Positions 53,801-64,000 of a stretch of DNA of 64,000 nt are shown one piece after another; position 1 is the stretch's first letter, and every line of letters starts with the position of its first letter. A program made the position numbers and the translations under genes. Under the pieces are notes generated by a model. It ran no database searches, had not been told where the DNA came from, and worked only from the letters and a program-made list of their open reading frames with translations. This stretch comes from Lingula anatina. Lineage: Eukaryota > Brachiopoda > Lingulata > Lingulida > Lingulidae. Where the stretch lies: contig NW_019773513.1 of assembly GCF_001039355.2 (NCBI RefSeq), forward strand, positions 1,157,193 to 1,221,192, given 5' to 3'.

Positions 53801-56800
53801 AAAGCAAAATATTGAAACAGGGAGTGAAGACAAATCCAAAACCTGTCCGTAAAACTAAACAAGCACCAAGTAAACTAAAGAGGCAAATGGTAGACACGAA
53901 AAAGGATGCTGATGGAGACGGAATTCCGGACTGGATGGAAAAAGACACCGACGGAGATGGTATTCCAGATTATCTAGATGACGACGATAAAAACAGAGAC
54001 ACAGATGGAGACGGAATTCCAGATTATCTAGATGACGACATAGACGGAGATGGGATACCAAACGACCAAGATGACGATGATGACGGAGACGGGATTCCAG
54101 ACAAACAAGAAAAAGAGTACAAAGTAAAACGTACACAAAACCTTAAAGTAAAAACCCCACCACCTTCTGGAATAGATAAAACAAAAGACACTGATGGCGA
54201 TGGAATCCCGGATTATTTAGATCAAGATGATGACGGAGACGGTATTCCAGATTTAATGGAGAAGGACTCCGATGGTGACGGTATTCCGGATTATCTAGAC
54301 ACTGACGACAGGGTAAGAGATACTGATGGAGACGGTATTCCGGATTACTTGGATGATGACGATGACAACGACGGCATCCCGGATGACAAGGATGACGATG
54401 CCAATGGTAACGGGATTCCAGATGAGCTAGAGAAAGACACGGACGGAGATGGGATTCCAGATTACCTAGATGACGATATTGACGGCGACGGAATTCCGAA
54501 CGATCAAGATGATGATGATGATGGCGACGGCATACCAGACAGTCAGGAGAAAATAAAATTTGACCGTTTTAAAGACACAGACGGAGATGGTATTCCAGAT
54601 TACTTGGATGATGACATTGATGGCGACGGCATCCCCAACGATCAGGACGACGACGATGACGGAGATGGCATTCCCGACGAACTAGAGAAAGACACAGACG
54701 GAGACGGGATTCCAGATTACTTGGATGATGACATTGATGGCGACGGCATCCCCAACGATCAGGACGACGACGATGACGGAGATGGCATACCAGACCGTCT
54801 GGAGAAAAAGCAAAAACAAGTCAAACCTATCACAGGAAAGAAACCACCAATCTCCAAAACAAAATTAAAGCCAAAGGTTTCGGTAAAAGATCAGATAGAC
54901 AAGACTGTTGACACAGATGGCGACGGTATCCCAGATTACTTGGATGATGACGATGACAATGACGGGATCCCAGACCATCTTGATGACGATGATAATGGTA
55001 ACGGAATCCCAGATCACTTGGAGAAAGACACGGATCATGACGGCATACCGGATTATCTAGACAGCGACGCCAATGGCAACGGTATCCCGGATTACATGGA
55101 GAAAGACTCAGATGGAGACGGCATACCGGATTACCTGGACACTGATGACAAGGTACGCGACACAGATGGAGATGGGATTCCAGATTACCTCGACCCTGAC
55201 GACGACAATGACGGGATTCCAGACGAGGATGACCCTGATGCCAACGGGAATGGCATCTTGGACATTTACGAGGTGGACACAGACGGAGACGGAATTCCAG
55301 ATTTCTGGGACGACGATGACGATAACGACGGTATTCCTGACATTAAAGATGATGATGCCAACGGAAATGGAATACCTGATAAGCTGGAGAAGGACAGCGA
55401 CGGCGACGGGATCCCTGACTACCTGGATGACGATGATGATAATGATGGCATACCGGATGATCAGGACCCGGACGCTAATGGCGACGGAATATTGGACATC
55501 TATCAGATAGACACAGACGGTGATGGAATTCCAGGTAAGATAAAGTTTATTATGAACTCTCACACTATTGGAATTTACAACGTAAATGGCTAGGGAACAT
55601 GTATTTATCATAGTCAATAATATAAGTAATAGTAATAGTAGTATGTTTCCAATACGTTTCCATCTGAATTGTGCACCGTAAAAGAGTATATGAAATATTC
55701 ATTGTAATTTCTTAAAATCCTGTAGAATATTAAACTTTTCGATAAAAAGTTGTTCAAAATGCGTAATTTAATTTGTCTTATCATCGTATTGAATTTAAGA
55801 TATTCTGGACCTTGACGATGACAATGATGGCATCCCAGACTTCCAAGATGAAGACGATAACGGTGACGGAATTCCAGACGCCATGCAGAGAGACACAGAC
55901 GGTGACGGAATTCCGGATTACTTGGATGAGGACGATGACAATGACGGTATACCAGACAGCGTAGATACAGACGATGATGGCGATGGTATTCCGGATTCAA
56001 TGGAAGGTCGGCTGAGGGAAAAAATTGACAAGACTCTGGATTCTGATGGAGATGGGATCCCTGACTACTTAGACGATGATGACGATAATGACGGTATTCC
56101 GGATGACCAGGATGAAGATGCCAACGGTAACGGAATTCCAGATATTTTGGAAAAAGACACGGACGGGGACGGGATTCCAGACTATCTGGATGACGACATT
56201 GATGGAGATGGGATCCCTAATGATGATGACGACGATGCTGATGGAGATGGCGTGCCAGATGCAAAAACTGGAATCAAAATTGACAGACACAAAGACACGG
56301 ATGGGGACGGTATCCCGGATTATCTAGATGACGACGATGACAACGATGGAATTCCTGATTATCTCGATCTAGACGCTAACGGTAACGGTATCCCCGACAG
56401 ATTAGAGAGGGATAGCGATGGAGACGGAATACCGGACTACCTTGATCCTGACGACGATAACGATGGCATACCGGATGATAAGGATCCTGATGCAAATGGC
56501 AATGGGATACTAGATATCTACGAAATGGACACCGATGGCGATGGAATCCCTGACTATCTGGACCCAGACGATGACAATGACGGAATTCCGGACGAAGAGG
56601 ACGATGATGCAAATGGTAATGGTATCCTGGACATATACGAAAGGGATCTTAATGGTGATGGAATTCCAGATATCCTCCAAAAAGACAGTGACGGGGATGG
56701 GATCCCAGACGCGTTGGATGATGACGCTGATGGAGACGGTATTCCAGACAAGTTGGAAAAGGCAGGCAAAGGTGGAAAGCCAGACAAGCTAAAGGACACG

Positions 56801-57235
56801 GATGGCGATGGCATTCCAGACTATCTTGATGATGACGACGATGGCGACGGAATTCCAGACAGTGAAGACGATGATGACGATGGCGACGGAATTCCGGACA
56901 AGGACGAAGCTCAGCAACAATGTGACAAAGATAGCTGCAGCACGATAACCAACAGAAAAGAAAAGTACAGAAGGAAAGATGGCGCCAAAGAAGAAGACGT
57001 ACCGCAATCTCTAGTTGGAAGACTTGTAAATAGTGTCCAAAAGGTGTTCGGTGGCGGTGATACTGAGGACGATGATAAAACCAATGAAAAATCAGAATCG
57101 GCAAAGTCGTCTGCTAAAAAGGACAAAGACAGTAACGATGACGACAGTGCAGAAGAAATCGACTTAGGCGAACTTATTTCTGCTGCAATTTTTGGCAAAG
57201 CAGATAGTAAGAAAGACGAAAAACAAAGATCGTAA
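50831..57235 (+). CDS. Giant calcium-binding acidic-repeat protein (thrombospondin type-3-like repeats), 5' end missing, one frameshift
   Basis: Two exons: about 50831-55534 and 55800-57235; the intron has GTAAGA..AAG. The first exon opens after a pyrimidine-rich acceptor (ATTTAG|AGG) and has no usable ATG, so a 5' exon, probably with a signal peptide, is not identified. The order is a Gln-Pro-Lys-Val tetrapeptide stretch (about 50912-51040), then by my count about 120 units of the form DxDGDGIPDxxD, [12 protein letters not shown], [12 protein letters not shown] or [12 protein letters not shown]. Arrays are broken by Lys/Arg-rich linkers, and a charged 110-residue tail has two Cys. The units match the Ca2+-binding pattern of thrombospondin type-3 repeats and Euglena calcium-binding acidic-repeat protein. 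A missing base at 53397/53398 shifts the frame; the frame then stays open. I infer about 2,000 residues, secreted or surface, binding much calcium. Its role is unknown. Confidence 0.8.
52682..53904 (+). repeat. Higher-order repeat of about 610 bp inside the acidic-repeat gene
   Basis: The block starting at [14 protein letters not shown] recurs at 52682, 53291 and 53905 (intervals of 609 and 614 bases). Each is preceded by a Lys-rich linker ending RQTVDKTK or a close variant. The blocks are nearly identical at DNA level over long stretches, so they arose by recent unequal exchange. Confidence 0.75.
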
Positions 57236-57343
57236 CGTTTAATTACATAAACGTACAAAGTTACTTGTAATTATTTCTCAAAAAGACCAAATATTAATTG
57301 AAATAATTTGAATAGCTGCCACCACCACGTAAGGTATATTAAA

Positions 57344-57349
57344 AATAAA
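57344..57349 (+). terminator. Candidate poly(A) signal AATAAA of the acidic-repeat gene
   Basis: AATAAA about 110 bp downstream of the stop codon; the first such hexamer after the coding region on this strand. Confidence 0.5.
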
Positions 57350-59826
57350 GATAAAGGTTAACGTTATTAGAAGAGAACAGTTCTTCAACTTATTCAGTGG
57401 CACGTTACATGAAACAAATATTGCTCTGTGAATTTCAGACAGCCTTGACCTGTTTTATTTGACACGGGGTGAATTAGTTGGCGTCTGTTTAAAGTAAGCA
57501 TCTAGGTTTACTTCAAAGGAGAATAGGGCAGAACTACACCCCAAACTGTCTGTCTGCTTATTGAAATAAGGCCCTAGAAGAGCAATACAGGTATTTTGCG
57601 AAACAACTCTTTGAGGTTGGGTGAACATTAAGATATTTATTAGCATTAAGATATAAGGAAACGTGAAGGTATTTGTTGACGTTAACATGAAACCAGAATT
57701 GTTAATAGTGATAATTTATAACTGTATTCTAAGTTTTTAGAACTTAACAACTGCATAAGTCGCATCGAAAACGCGGTGAAAATCCCGTAGTGATAGAATA
57801 TATTGCGTCGGTCTTTAGAGGCTTATTTTATAGACGTGAGAATGTTAGACTTGCTAGTCCTTTTAAGGCATGCAGTATATTGTATTGGGTATGTACATGC
57901 TTCTAAATTATGTTTTTTCCAGTGGATTTCAAAGTAATTTTTGCATATTGTTGTTGGAATAAAAGGTCGCGTCTAGCACCGTTTAAGTCAAATCTTATCA
58001 CCGAGTAGCGCAAAAAAGTTCATGATTTGTTGACATCAATCCACGAACTCATGTCCTAGTCAGATTGGCGGCACCATTGAGGAAGGGCTACCTGAAAAGT
58101 GGCTCTCCCTTCAGACCCGCTCCTGCAGTTTCAACTTACCTGAAACGGTGTTTGAAACGGCCGAATGTGAACTTAAAGTGCAGAAGTTTAGATGACATAG
58201 TTCAAGTTAACTGTCGCTCAATAAAATGCAATTAGCCATTTTAGCTTTTTTTTATTCAGCATGAATTGGTCTGATGGCGGCGCTGTTAAAGGTTTGTTTT
58301 TATTATGGGATATCTATTTTTAAGATATGTAAATATTCAAAGCAGATTTGATGTCGGGTTGTTAAGCATACATCGAGAAATAATTACATGCAAAACTTAC
58401 TGTAGGGCTAAGTTTTTATCAGACGACGGCGATGTTGTCAGGACTTACATCTATATCATTTAAGAATCACTATGTCATTTTTTGCGCATCATTCTTAGGC
58501 ATTTTGCCTGTGCCCAACATAACATCAAAATTAAAGATGAACCTACATCTTTTTATAGAGATTATAAATGTGTTATTAAACTTTGTGAACTAAAAAACCG
58601 TAAATACAGTTTGAGTTGTATATATGGTTACCCTATAAATTGTTTACTACAATATATACACATATATAAGTAGACTAATTGTATCCTGCTTGGGTATACT
58701 TCAGCCTACTTAACATTTAGATCCATCTATACCAATATCTATATATATTGTGAACTTTTTATACACTAACGGGCGCAAGATATTTAACGAGTCAAGACGT
58801 TAGCTGATAAATAAGATGTTATTTGCCTTTTATCATTATTATTATCATAATTATTGTTGTTGTTGTTGTCCATTTACATTTAAATCCATCTACAGGCATA
58901 TTTGATTAAAATATGAATACTAGTTTAAGTAATGCTTACAGATTAGAAGTCAATTTATAGTATACAATATCCAATAAGCTTATAAGAAGACTCAAATGGA
59001 CATCGATAGCAGTCCAGTTTTCCTTAGGCTAGGCCCAACACTTTATTTGTTAATAAAAATTAAGTAAAATGGATGTTGTCGTAGGGTTTTTACAAGAGAT
59101 GTCTCTATATGTCCTTGGTTATTTTCTGGTGAGGATTGAATAGCTTATGGGGACGACTCGTTGTTAGTGGCGGAGTGCAATATACAAACTAATAAATTAA
59201 GACATTTGTCACTTTATTGTCGACTACTGTAGTATCGAATCAACATCATGTTCTTTTCTACTTTGTAAGAAAGCAAATAGCGGTAGTATGTTGAAAAATA
59301 TTATGATATAGACTTGTTATAGAGGTTGTGATATTACTTTCAGGAAGATCGTTTTTTTTTCATGGCGTCCTTCCAATCGATAATACCTACTTTACAGAAA
59401 AAATAAACAATTGCTAAAAGCATCTATTTACAATTGTACGTGTCACAATATTTGCTTTGGACGGATAAGGCATTTCGTCAATAGTATGCAAGGATGCATA
59501 TTTTGCACTTAAAACGTTAACTTTAGATGAAAACGTCGTTGGTTTTATTTTGATTGGTGTTTAGCTGGCCTCTAATTAAACCAACCGCCTTAAAAAGTCT
59601 TTATGTGGTCCAAGGTTTGTTGAGACCTCGACAATACACATAGCCGGGTGACCGAGAGTTATGAGGACACACGTACGTTTATTGACCGTCTTTATTGACT
59701 GGGCCTTTATACAAGTGAAAGAAGTAGGCCATACTCACATAGGCCTATATAGCTAGTACATGTGCATGTCCCAAAGGGGTGTGCCTCTTAGTTACTACGA
59801 ATTTGACTTCGCTTCTTTGTGGTAGT
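57350..59826. other. Intergenic, no gene identified
   Basis: AT-rich DNA between the acidic-repeat gene and the first fucosyltransferase. A slightly GC-richer patch at 57960-58160 contains a minus-strand CAG|GTAAGT donor-like site but no supported exon. Short open frames here have no recognisable features. Confidence 0.6.
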
Positions 59827-59853
59827 ATGTTGAAGAATGCGATGGCGTGTTGA
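59827..59853 (+). other. Short upstream ORF before fucosyltransferase
   Basis: ATG, seven further codons and TGA end 41 bases before the fucosyltransferase ATG. It could modulate translation if it lies in the mRNA. The open frame upstream of the main ATG has only a GTG (59847), which an animal gene would not normally use. Confidence 0.4.
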
Positions 59854-59894
59854 CAACCAACAGTAGTAGACAAGATCCGAGATCTAGATATACT

Positions 59895-61061
59895 ATGAGG
59901 GTAAAGTTGTCTTATTTTTACGCCCTCATCTTCACAGCATCAGCCATTTCGATATACGTTGCGTTTTGGGGGGCAAAGCACTTAAATGAAGCAAGTATAC
60001 ACGCTAGCTTATCGCCATCGTATAACGACTTTGACATTTCTCGAGAAAAAATTATATTATATTGGGGAAGTACGATACCCAAGAGGTGTGACTATTTTAC
60101 CTTTACCAAGACAGGACCGTCGTTCGAAGATCTGAACTGTCCGGTGAACAACTGTGTCTGGACGGATGATAAAACAAAGGTGAAAGAAGCCGACGCGGTC
60201 CTCTTTTTTGACCACTGTCTAGGAGAGGTGAAACCCCCGGAGAGAAACCCTCGGGGTCGTTGGGTTTTTGTTGACCACGAGAGTCCCTGTAACAGCTTCA
60301 GATATTTGGACAAGTGGGACGGCCTCTTCAACTGGACAATGACATACACCAAGGACAGCGACATTTTTTCTCCAAGTCTCCACTTTGTCAACTTGCCCAA
60401 TCATGGAGACTACCCATTATTATCCAGAGAACGGTCGCTATCCATTACCAGGGGGAAATCAAAACTGGTGGCTTGGATGGTGAGTCATTGCACCACTCAC
60501 AGCAGACGAGAAGAATACGTTAAAGAGTTACAGAAATACATCCCGGTCGACGTGTACGGGAAGTGTGGTCCCCTTGTGTGCAAGAAAGGTGACACGCGCT
60601 GTTCAGAGGAGTCACTCAACAACGACTACAAATTTTATCTGGTGTTTGAAAACAGTTTAGCGAAAGATTACGTATCAGAAAAATTTTATACAAGGCTACA
60701 TTTAAACGTTATGCTTATTACTCGCTCCGGAGCAAATTTCAGCAGACTTGGGATCCCAGACGCATTGCACATAGACACTCGGGATTTCAAATCCCCAAAA
60801 GATCTGGCAGAGTATCTCAAGCGTCTTGATAAAGATGATGAGAGCTACGCTGCCTTATTGAGAGCAAAAGCAAACCATAGGTATAAGATTCTTAACTCGA
60901 GGTATAGTTACTGTGACTTATGTAAAAAGCTGAATGATCCTAATGAGCCGAGAAAGAGTTACAGCGCGGCAGAGATACGAAATCAACATGGCTTCTGTGT
61001 GTCACCACACAACCTCCGACCAAGAGGTAGAAGTAGACAACCGCGAGGTAGACACGCATGA
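59895..61061 (+). CDS. Alpha-1,3-fucosyltransferase (GT10 family), type II Golgi membrane protein
   Basis: A single-exon gene of 388 residues. I chose the ATG at 59895 because the frame upstream holds no other ATG and it directly precedes the membrane anchor. A short cytoplasmic tail and one transmembrane segment (about residues 6-25) give the usual type II topology. The luminal catalytic domain shows the GT10 hallmarks: ILYWGS near 55, GRWVFVDHESP, FNWTMTYTKDSDI, and the GDP-fucose-binding motif YKFYLVFENS at about 245-254 followed by DYVSEKFY. A CxxC pair lies near the C-terminus and a basic Arg-Gly tail ends the protein. It should transfer fucose from GDP-fucose to GlcNAc on glycans; acceptor and linkage cannot be read from sequence. 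A paralogue lies 2.5 kb downstream in the same orientation. Confidence 0.92.
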   Translation: MRVKLSYFYALIFTASAISIYVAFWGAKHLNEASIHASLSPSYNDFDISREKIILYWGSTIPKRCDYFTFTKTGPSFEDLNCPVNNCVWTDDKTKVKEADAVLFFDHCLGEVKPPERNPRGRWVFVDHESPCNSFRYLDKWDGLFNWTMTYTKDSDIFSPSLHFVNLPNHGDYPLLSRERSLSITRGKSKLVAWMVSHCTTHSRREEYVKELQKYIPVDVYGKCGPLVCKKGDTRCSEESLNNDYKFYLVFENSLAKDYVSEKFYTRLHLNVMLITRSGANFSRLGIPDALHIDTRDFKSPKDLAEYLKRLDKDDESYAALLRAKANHRYKILNSRYSYCDLCKKLNDPNEPRKSYSAAEIRNQHGFCVSPHNLRPRGRSRQPRGRHA

Positions 61062-62990
61062 ATATGAAAAATTAACTGTATAAAACAAATTTACTATGAA
61101 TGAAATATTTTCATTCTTTATATTCTGTTTTAAGCTAACATTCCCCTTATAGAGTGAGCCACAGGCATTTTTTGTATTCCTGGAGTTTGGACTAGAACAG
61201 GTCAGTCATTTTGCTTATGACAATAATTACTCCGGTAGTCTACGTAATTGCTGTATGTAAAATATGCAGTCCATACATTTCAGTGGGAATGATTAACAAG
61301 CAAGCACATCAAGGTTTGAATAATAATTTATTGGACAACCAACACATAGCCGACCTTAAGTTTTATTGTATGTAATATGTTTGATAACAGACCATAAAAG
61401 AATTGAATCATGTATTTTTCTTTTAGTAAAGAGACATACGAAAAATCGAGTAAAATTTCTAAGATGAGGTGAAATATTAAGTACTTGTACAATACATCAC
61501 AATTATATGGAGTTTTAACTTTAAAAAGATTAAAGGAACTTAGATGTTTAGCTCTTTTCTACGACCATAGCGATGCAAGTTTCATGGTCACACACATCCC
61601 CAGAAATGCACTGCATGACGTCACGCCTAGCCCACTGCGCATGCGTGCATTTTTAATGAGTTGCTAGATTATCAAAGGAAAATGAATGGGTTCGCGATTC
61701 GTGGGTAATTCGTGAGAATTGACAAACTAACGGCCTGATGCCGATAGACAGAAACGCTGTGCTATGCTTCAAGCAACTCCTGACCAAATATCGCTAGGGT
61801 TTTTTTAAAAAATTCTGTTGTACACACGTACTGAGAAGTTTGCCGTATATTGCCTAGCCTGCCCTCAGCAAAACGCAAATATTTTCAGTAATAGTGATTC
61901 TAGACGGTAAATTCACTCAGAAACAAAGGCAAATTAATTCGTTGCCGATAGCACCAGCAGATAGCAGCACCATACAGAGTCTGATTAAAAACTTTCATGG
62001 CAATTGAAGATTTTTTACCACTGTACAATGGAGTCCAAAAAAAACACTTGGCACAAATGTAAAACTGCCCAGTGCAAGGCCAAGAATTCAATCAGTATTT
62101 TCAATCATATTATCAGATTCTACATAAATTGACTGACCATATCACTGCTCAGTATTTAACTACATGTAATCTCTTAATCAAAAATTCCTATCACCATTTA
62201 ATAAATATGTAAAATTCTTCTTTCAGATTGCTATTTATTTAAATTTTTAATGCTGCGACTGTTCCAAAATAATCTTGTAGTAAAGGAAAAATGCAAATAA
62301 GAAGTGGAAGACCAATTTTACCCACATTATTCAATTATTTGAATATAAAAAGAATAAGATCACGATTTAACAAATTAAAATAATATTTCATGAACTCTTT
62401 CACGAATAACATATTAAATAAAAATAAAAGTTATAAATCAGTGGTAATGGCTTATTCTGGAATATATGGCCTCTGCACATCATCAGTACCTGAATTGGTA
62501 CAGTATAGTTACTACTTGGATACAGAGTTAGATTTAATAATGTAACAATAACAACAATATATATTATAATAATAAACTTCTCTGCACATATCAGACGCTT
62601 GTTACCATGAACTAACACTACTTGACAATGGGCTGAGCACTTATCACAGAGTCTGAGTGCGATGCCATTCTTGTGCTGTGATTGGTTAGTTGAGTCACGT
62701 GAAGCCCTACTGTTGCGCCCTCGCGTATCGCGCGAATGCTGCACATTTCTGGCCATGAAGGACGCAGAAAGGCCACCGCCCAGTGTAAAGGGGATTTAAG
62801 ACCCTAATTTGTGTAAAAACGTTTGTGGTGACAACAAAAATAACTACTATCGATCTGGATAATTTTTCAAAAGAGGTGTGGGTCACAATTCAAAAGCGAT
62901 TGATTTTTCTCTAACTCGTCACCATTTCATAGTAGACTTTATGTAGCTTAACCCAGTTCGCTTTCAGTTTTTGGAATGAATCAATTGTAG
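61062..62990. other. Intergenic between the two fucosyltransferase genes
   Basis: Mostly AT-rich with no recognisable gene. A GC-richer patch at 62640-62760 resembles promoter DNA (CACGTG-like and CGCG motifs) but no transcript can be assigned. Confidence 0.6.
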
Positions 62991-63192
62991 TAGCTATAGT
63001 GCGTACTTACTCCAAGGAGACTCTTGCTGAATGCAACCAGATTAACAGATTAACACGCCTCCTTTTTTTTCTAACGTACTCGTATAATCCCCAGCATTCT
63101 GTATTGTACTCAACGCCAGGAGGAGGCGTCTTTATCTCTTAATCTGACTGCATTCAGCGTGAGTCCCCGTGGAGTTACTGCCCACTATAGCT
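62991..63192. mobile_element. Foldback (hairpin) element, copy 2
   Basis: An inverted repeat of about 200 bp: the left arm runs from TAGCTATAGTG through ACTCCAAGGAGACTC, TGAATGCAACCAGATTAA and ACACGCCTCC, and the right arm is its inverted counterpart ending CCGTGGAGTTACTG and CACTATAGCT. The arms align with those of the element at 50286-50594, so both belong to one family. It lies about 385 bp before the second fucosyltransferase start. Confidence 0.75.
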
Positions 63193-63427
63193 GGTAGGAT
63201 ATGTCATTTATACTGTACCGGTAAAAAGAGGAATAATATGGATATTGGATAATAGGCCTTTCTGTAACGGTATACTTCGGAATACCCTGAAAACGTTTGA
63301 AATACAGTACCTTGACGTACGTTGAAATGCATTGGAATACTTGAAAGTTCTAAACCATTAGGCCTACCATATCGTTCACTGGTTCCTCGTACAATATACT
63401 CTATTCATACCCTAACGGCGGTATCAC

Positions 63428-63520
63428 ATGGTCAACAGGTCATCTGCTAACATGACAACTACTCAGGCAGCAGCTACTGCTATTCCTTCTTTTCCCGGTC
63501 GCATGCTGCACAATTAGATG
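63428..63520 (+). other. Possible upstream ORF of second fucosyltransferase
   Basis: A short frame with in-phase ATGs at 63428 and 63452 ends at a TAG before the fucosyltransferase ATG at 63577. It has no recognisable content and matters only if it lies in the mRNA. Confidence 0.3.
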
Positions 63521-63576
63521 ACGCTGTGTTGAGAATGTTAGCTGGTGCTGGTTACCAAAAGATCGGTAGAAACAAC

Positions 63577-64000
63577 ATGCCGTATACGCCTACTACTGGG
63601 CTAAAGTCGTCGCTTTTTTGCCCTTTTGTCGTCTCAGCATTATTTATTTTACTATACATAGGACTGGGCAGCGTGTATCTATGGGCCGCACGTCCTACGT
63701 TCTCCAACTTGATACACTCAGTAGAAACAAGAGATATACTTCGGAGGGCATCGTCATTGAGCAGCAAAATTGACGTTTCTCGAAAAAAATTAATATTATA
63801 TTGGGGAAGTTCAATGCCCAACACGTGTGACTATTTTAGACTAATTAAACCAGATCCGACGTTCGAGGATCTGAACTGTCCGGTGAATAATTGTGCTTGG
63901 ACGGAAGATAAAACAAAGATAAAAGAAGCCGATGCGGTCCTATTTATTGACTACTGCCTGTCAGAGCCGCCTCCCCAGGGGAGAAACCCTCGAGGTCGTT
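63577..64000 (+). CDS. Alpha-1,3-fucosyltransferase paralogue (GT10), cut by window end
   Basis: The frame stays open from ATG 63577 to the last base, 141 codons. A hydrophobic segment at about residues 13-37 is the membrane anchor. From KLILYWGSSMPNTCDYF onward it follows the first fucosyltransferase closely (FEDLNCPVNNC, W, DDK/EDK, KEADAVLF, NPRGR), with high nucleotide identity. The N-terminal anchor and stem are largely different. The catalytic C-terminal part lies outside the window, so activity cannot be judged. Same orientation as the upstream copy: a tandem duplication. Confidence 0.88.
   Translation, partial: MPYTPTTGLKSSLFCPFVVSALFILLYIGLGSVYLWAARPTFSNLIHSVETRDILRRASSLSSKIDVSRKKLILYWGSSMPNTCDYFRLIKPDPTFEDLNCPVNNCAWTEDKTKIKEADAVLFIDYCLSEPPPQGRNPRGR

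Noticed and set aside
51101-55534. CRISPR-like or satellite repeat array
   Set aside because: Periodicity is in whole codons with a conserved protein motif and variable synonymous positions; there are no spacers.
51200-57100. Many long antisense and alternate-frame open frames in the acidic-repeat gene
   Set aside because: They are shadows of a stop-poor GAY-GGN-ATH-CCN codon repeat; their translations are low-complexity and mirror the real frame.
50831-57235. Bacterial contamination or recent transfer, since similar DGDGIPD repeats are common in marine bacteria
   Set aside because: The gene has a spliceosomal intron in frame, AT-rich flanks and a downstream poly(A) signal, and it lies between eukaryotic genes on the same contig. 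An old transfer cannot be excluded.
59847-59894. A 16-residue N-terminal extension of the fucosyltransferase starting at GTG
   Set aside because: GTG is not a normal animal start, and the ATG at 59895 precedes the membrane anchor in the usual type II layout.
62400-62756. A 118-residue minus-strand open frame
   Set aside because: No recognisable motif; its second half is low-complexity AT-rich sequence, and its start lies in a GC-rich patch that may be regulatory.
1-64000. tRNA, rRNA or other structural RNA genes
   Set aside because: None seen by eye; a covariance-model scan would be needed to exclude small ones.

Overview
The window is animal nuclear DNA. It is AT-rich, with long introns that follow GT..AG rules, CA/TG microsatellites and metazoan gene families. 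Codon-level detail and the gene families suggest an invertebrate bilaterian, perhaps a lophotrochozoan such as a mollusc, annelid or brachiopod; the species cannot be fixed from sequence alone.

Layout. (1) 265-23.3 kb, minus strand: a 17-coding-exon gene for a 1,609-residue DUF4062-NACHT-TPR protein of the TTC41 type. I traced every splice junction and the frame stays open throughout. (2) 23.3-24.29 kb: a divergent promoter region with two exact ER-stress response elements and one near-match. (3) 24,290-40,650, plus strand: HSP90B1 (GRP94/endoplasmin), 18 exons, 814 residues, with a signal peptide at the start and KDEL at the end. (4) 41,286-48,786: a second, nearly identical copy of the HSP90B1 3' half (exons 8-18), joined to the first by a single N. 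Inside it exon 13 appears again across another single N. This looks like uncollapsed alleles or contig overlap rather than a real second gene. (5) About 50.83-57.24 kb, plus strand: a very large, highly acidic calcium-binding repeat protein with roughly 120 thrombospondin-3-like 12-residue units and lysine-rich linkers. It has one intron, one apparent 1-base frameshift, and an unidentified 5' exon. (6) 59.9-64.0 kb, plus strand: two tandem intronless alpha-1,3-fucosyltransferase (GT10) genes; the second is cut by the window end.

The TTC41-like gene and HSP90B1 lie head to head. Mammalian TTC41 is also known as 'Grp94 neighboring nucleotidase', so this pairing looks like an ancient bilaterian linkage. 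The HSP90B1 promoter carries the standard unfolded-protein-response wiring. GRP94, the acidic repeat protein and the fucosyltransferases would all act in or pass through the secretory pathway, but nothing here shows they are co-regulated.

Other structure: a family of hairpin (foldback) elements with one copy upstream of the acidic-repeat gene and one upstream of the second fucosyltransferase, a cluster of AGGTCA half-sites around HSP90B1 exon 8, and several short dispersed or tandem repeats in introns.
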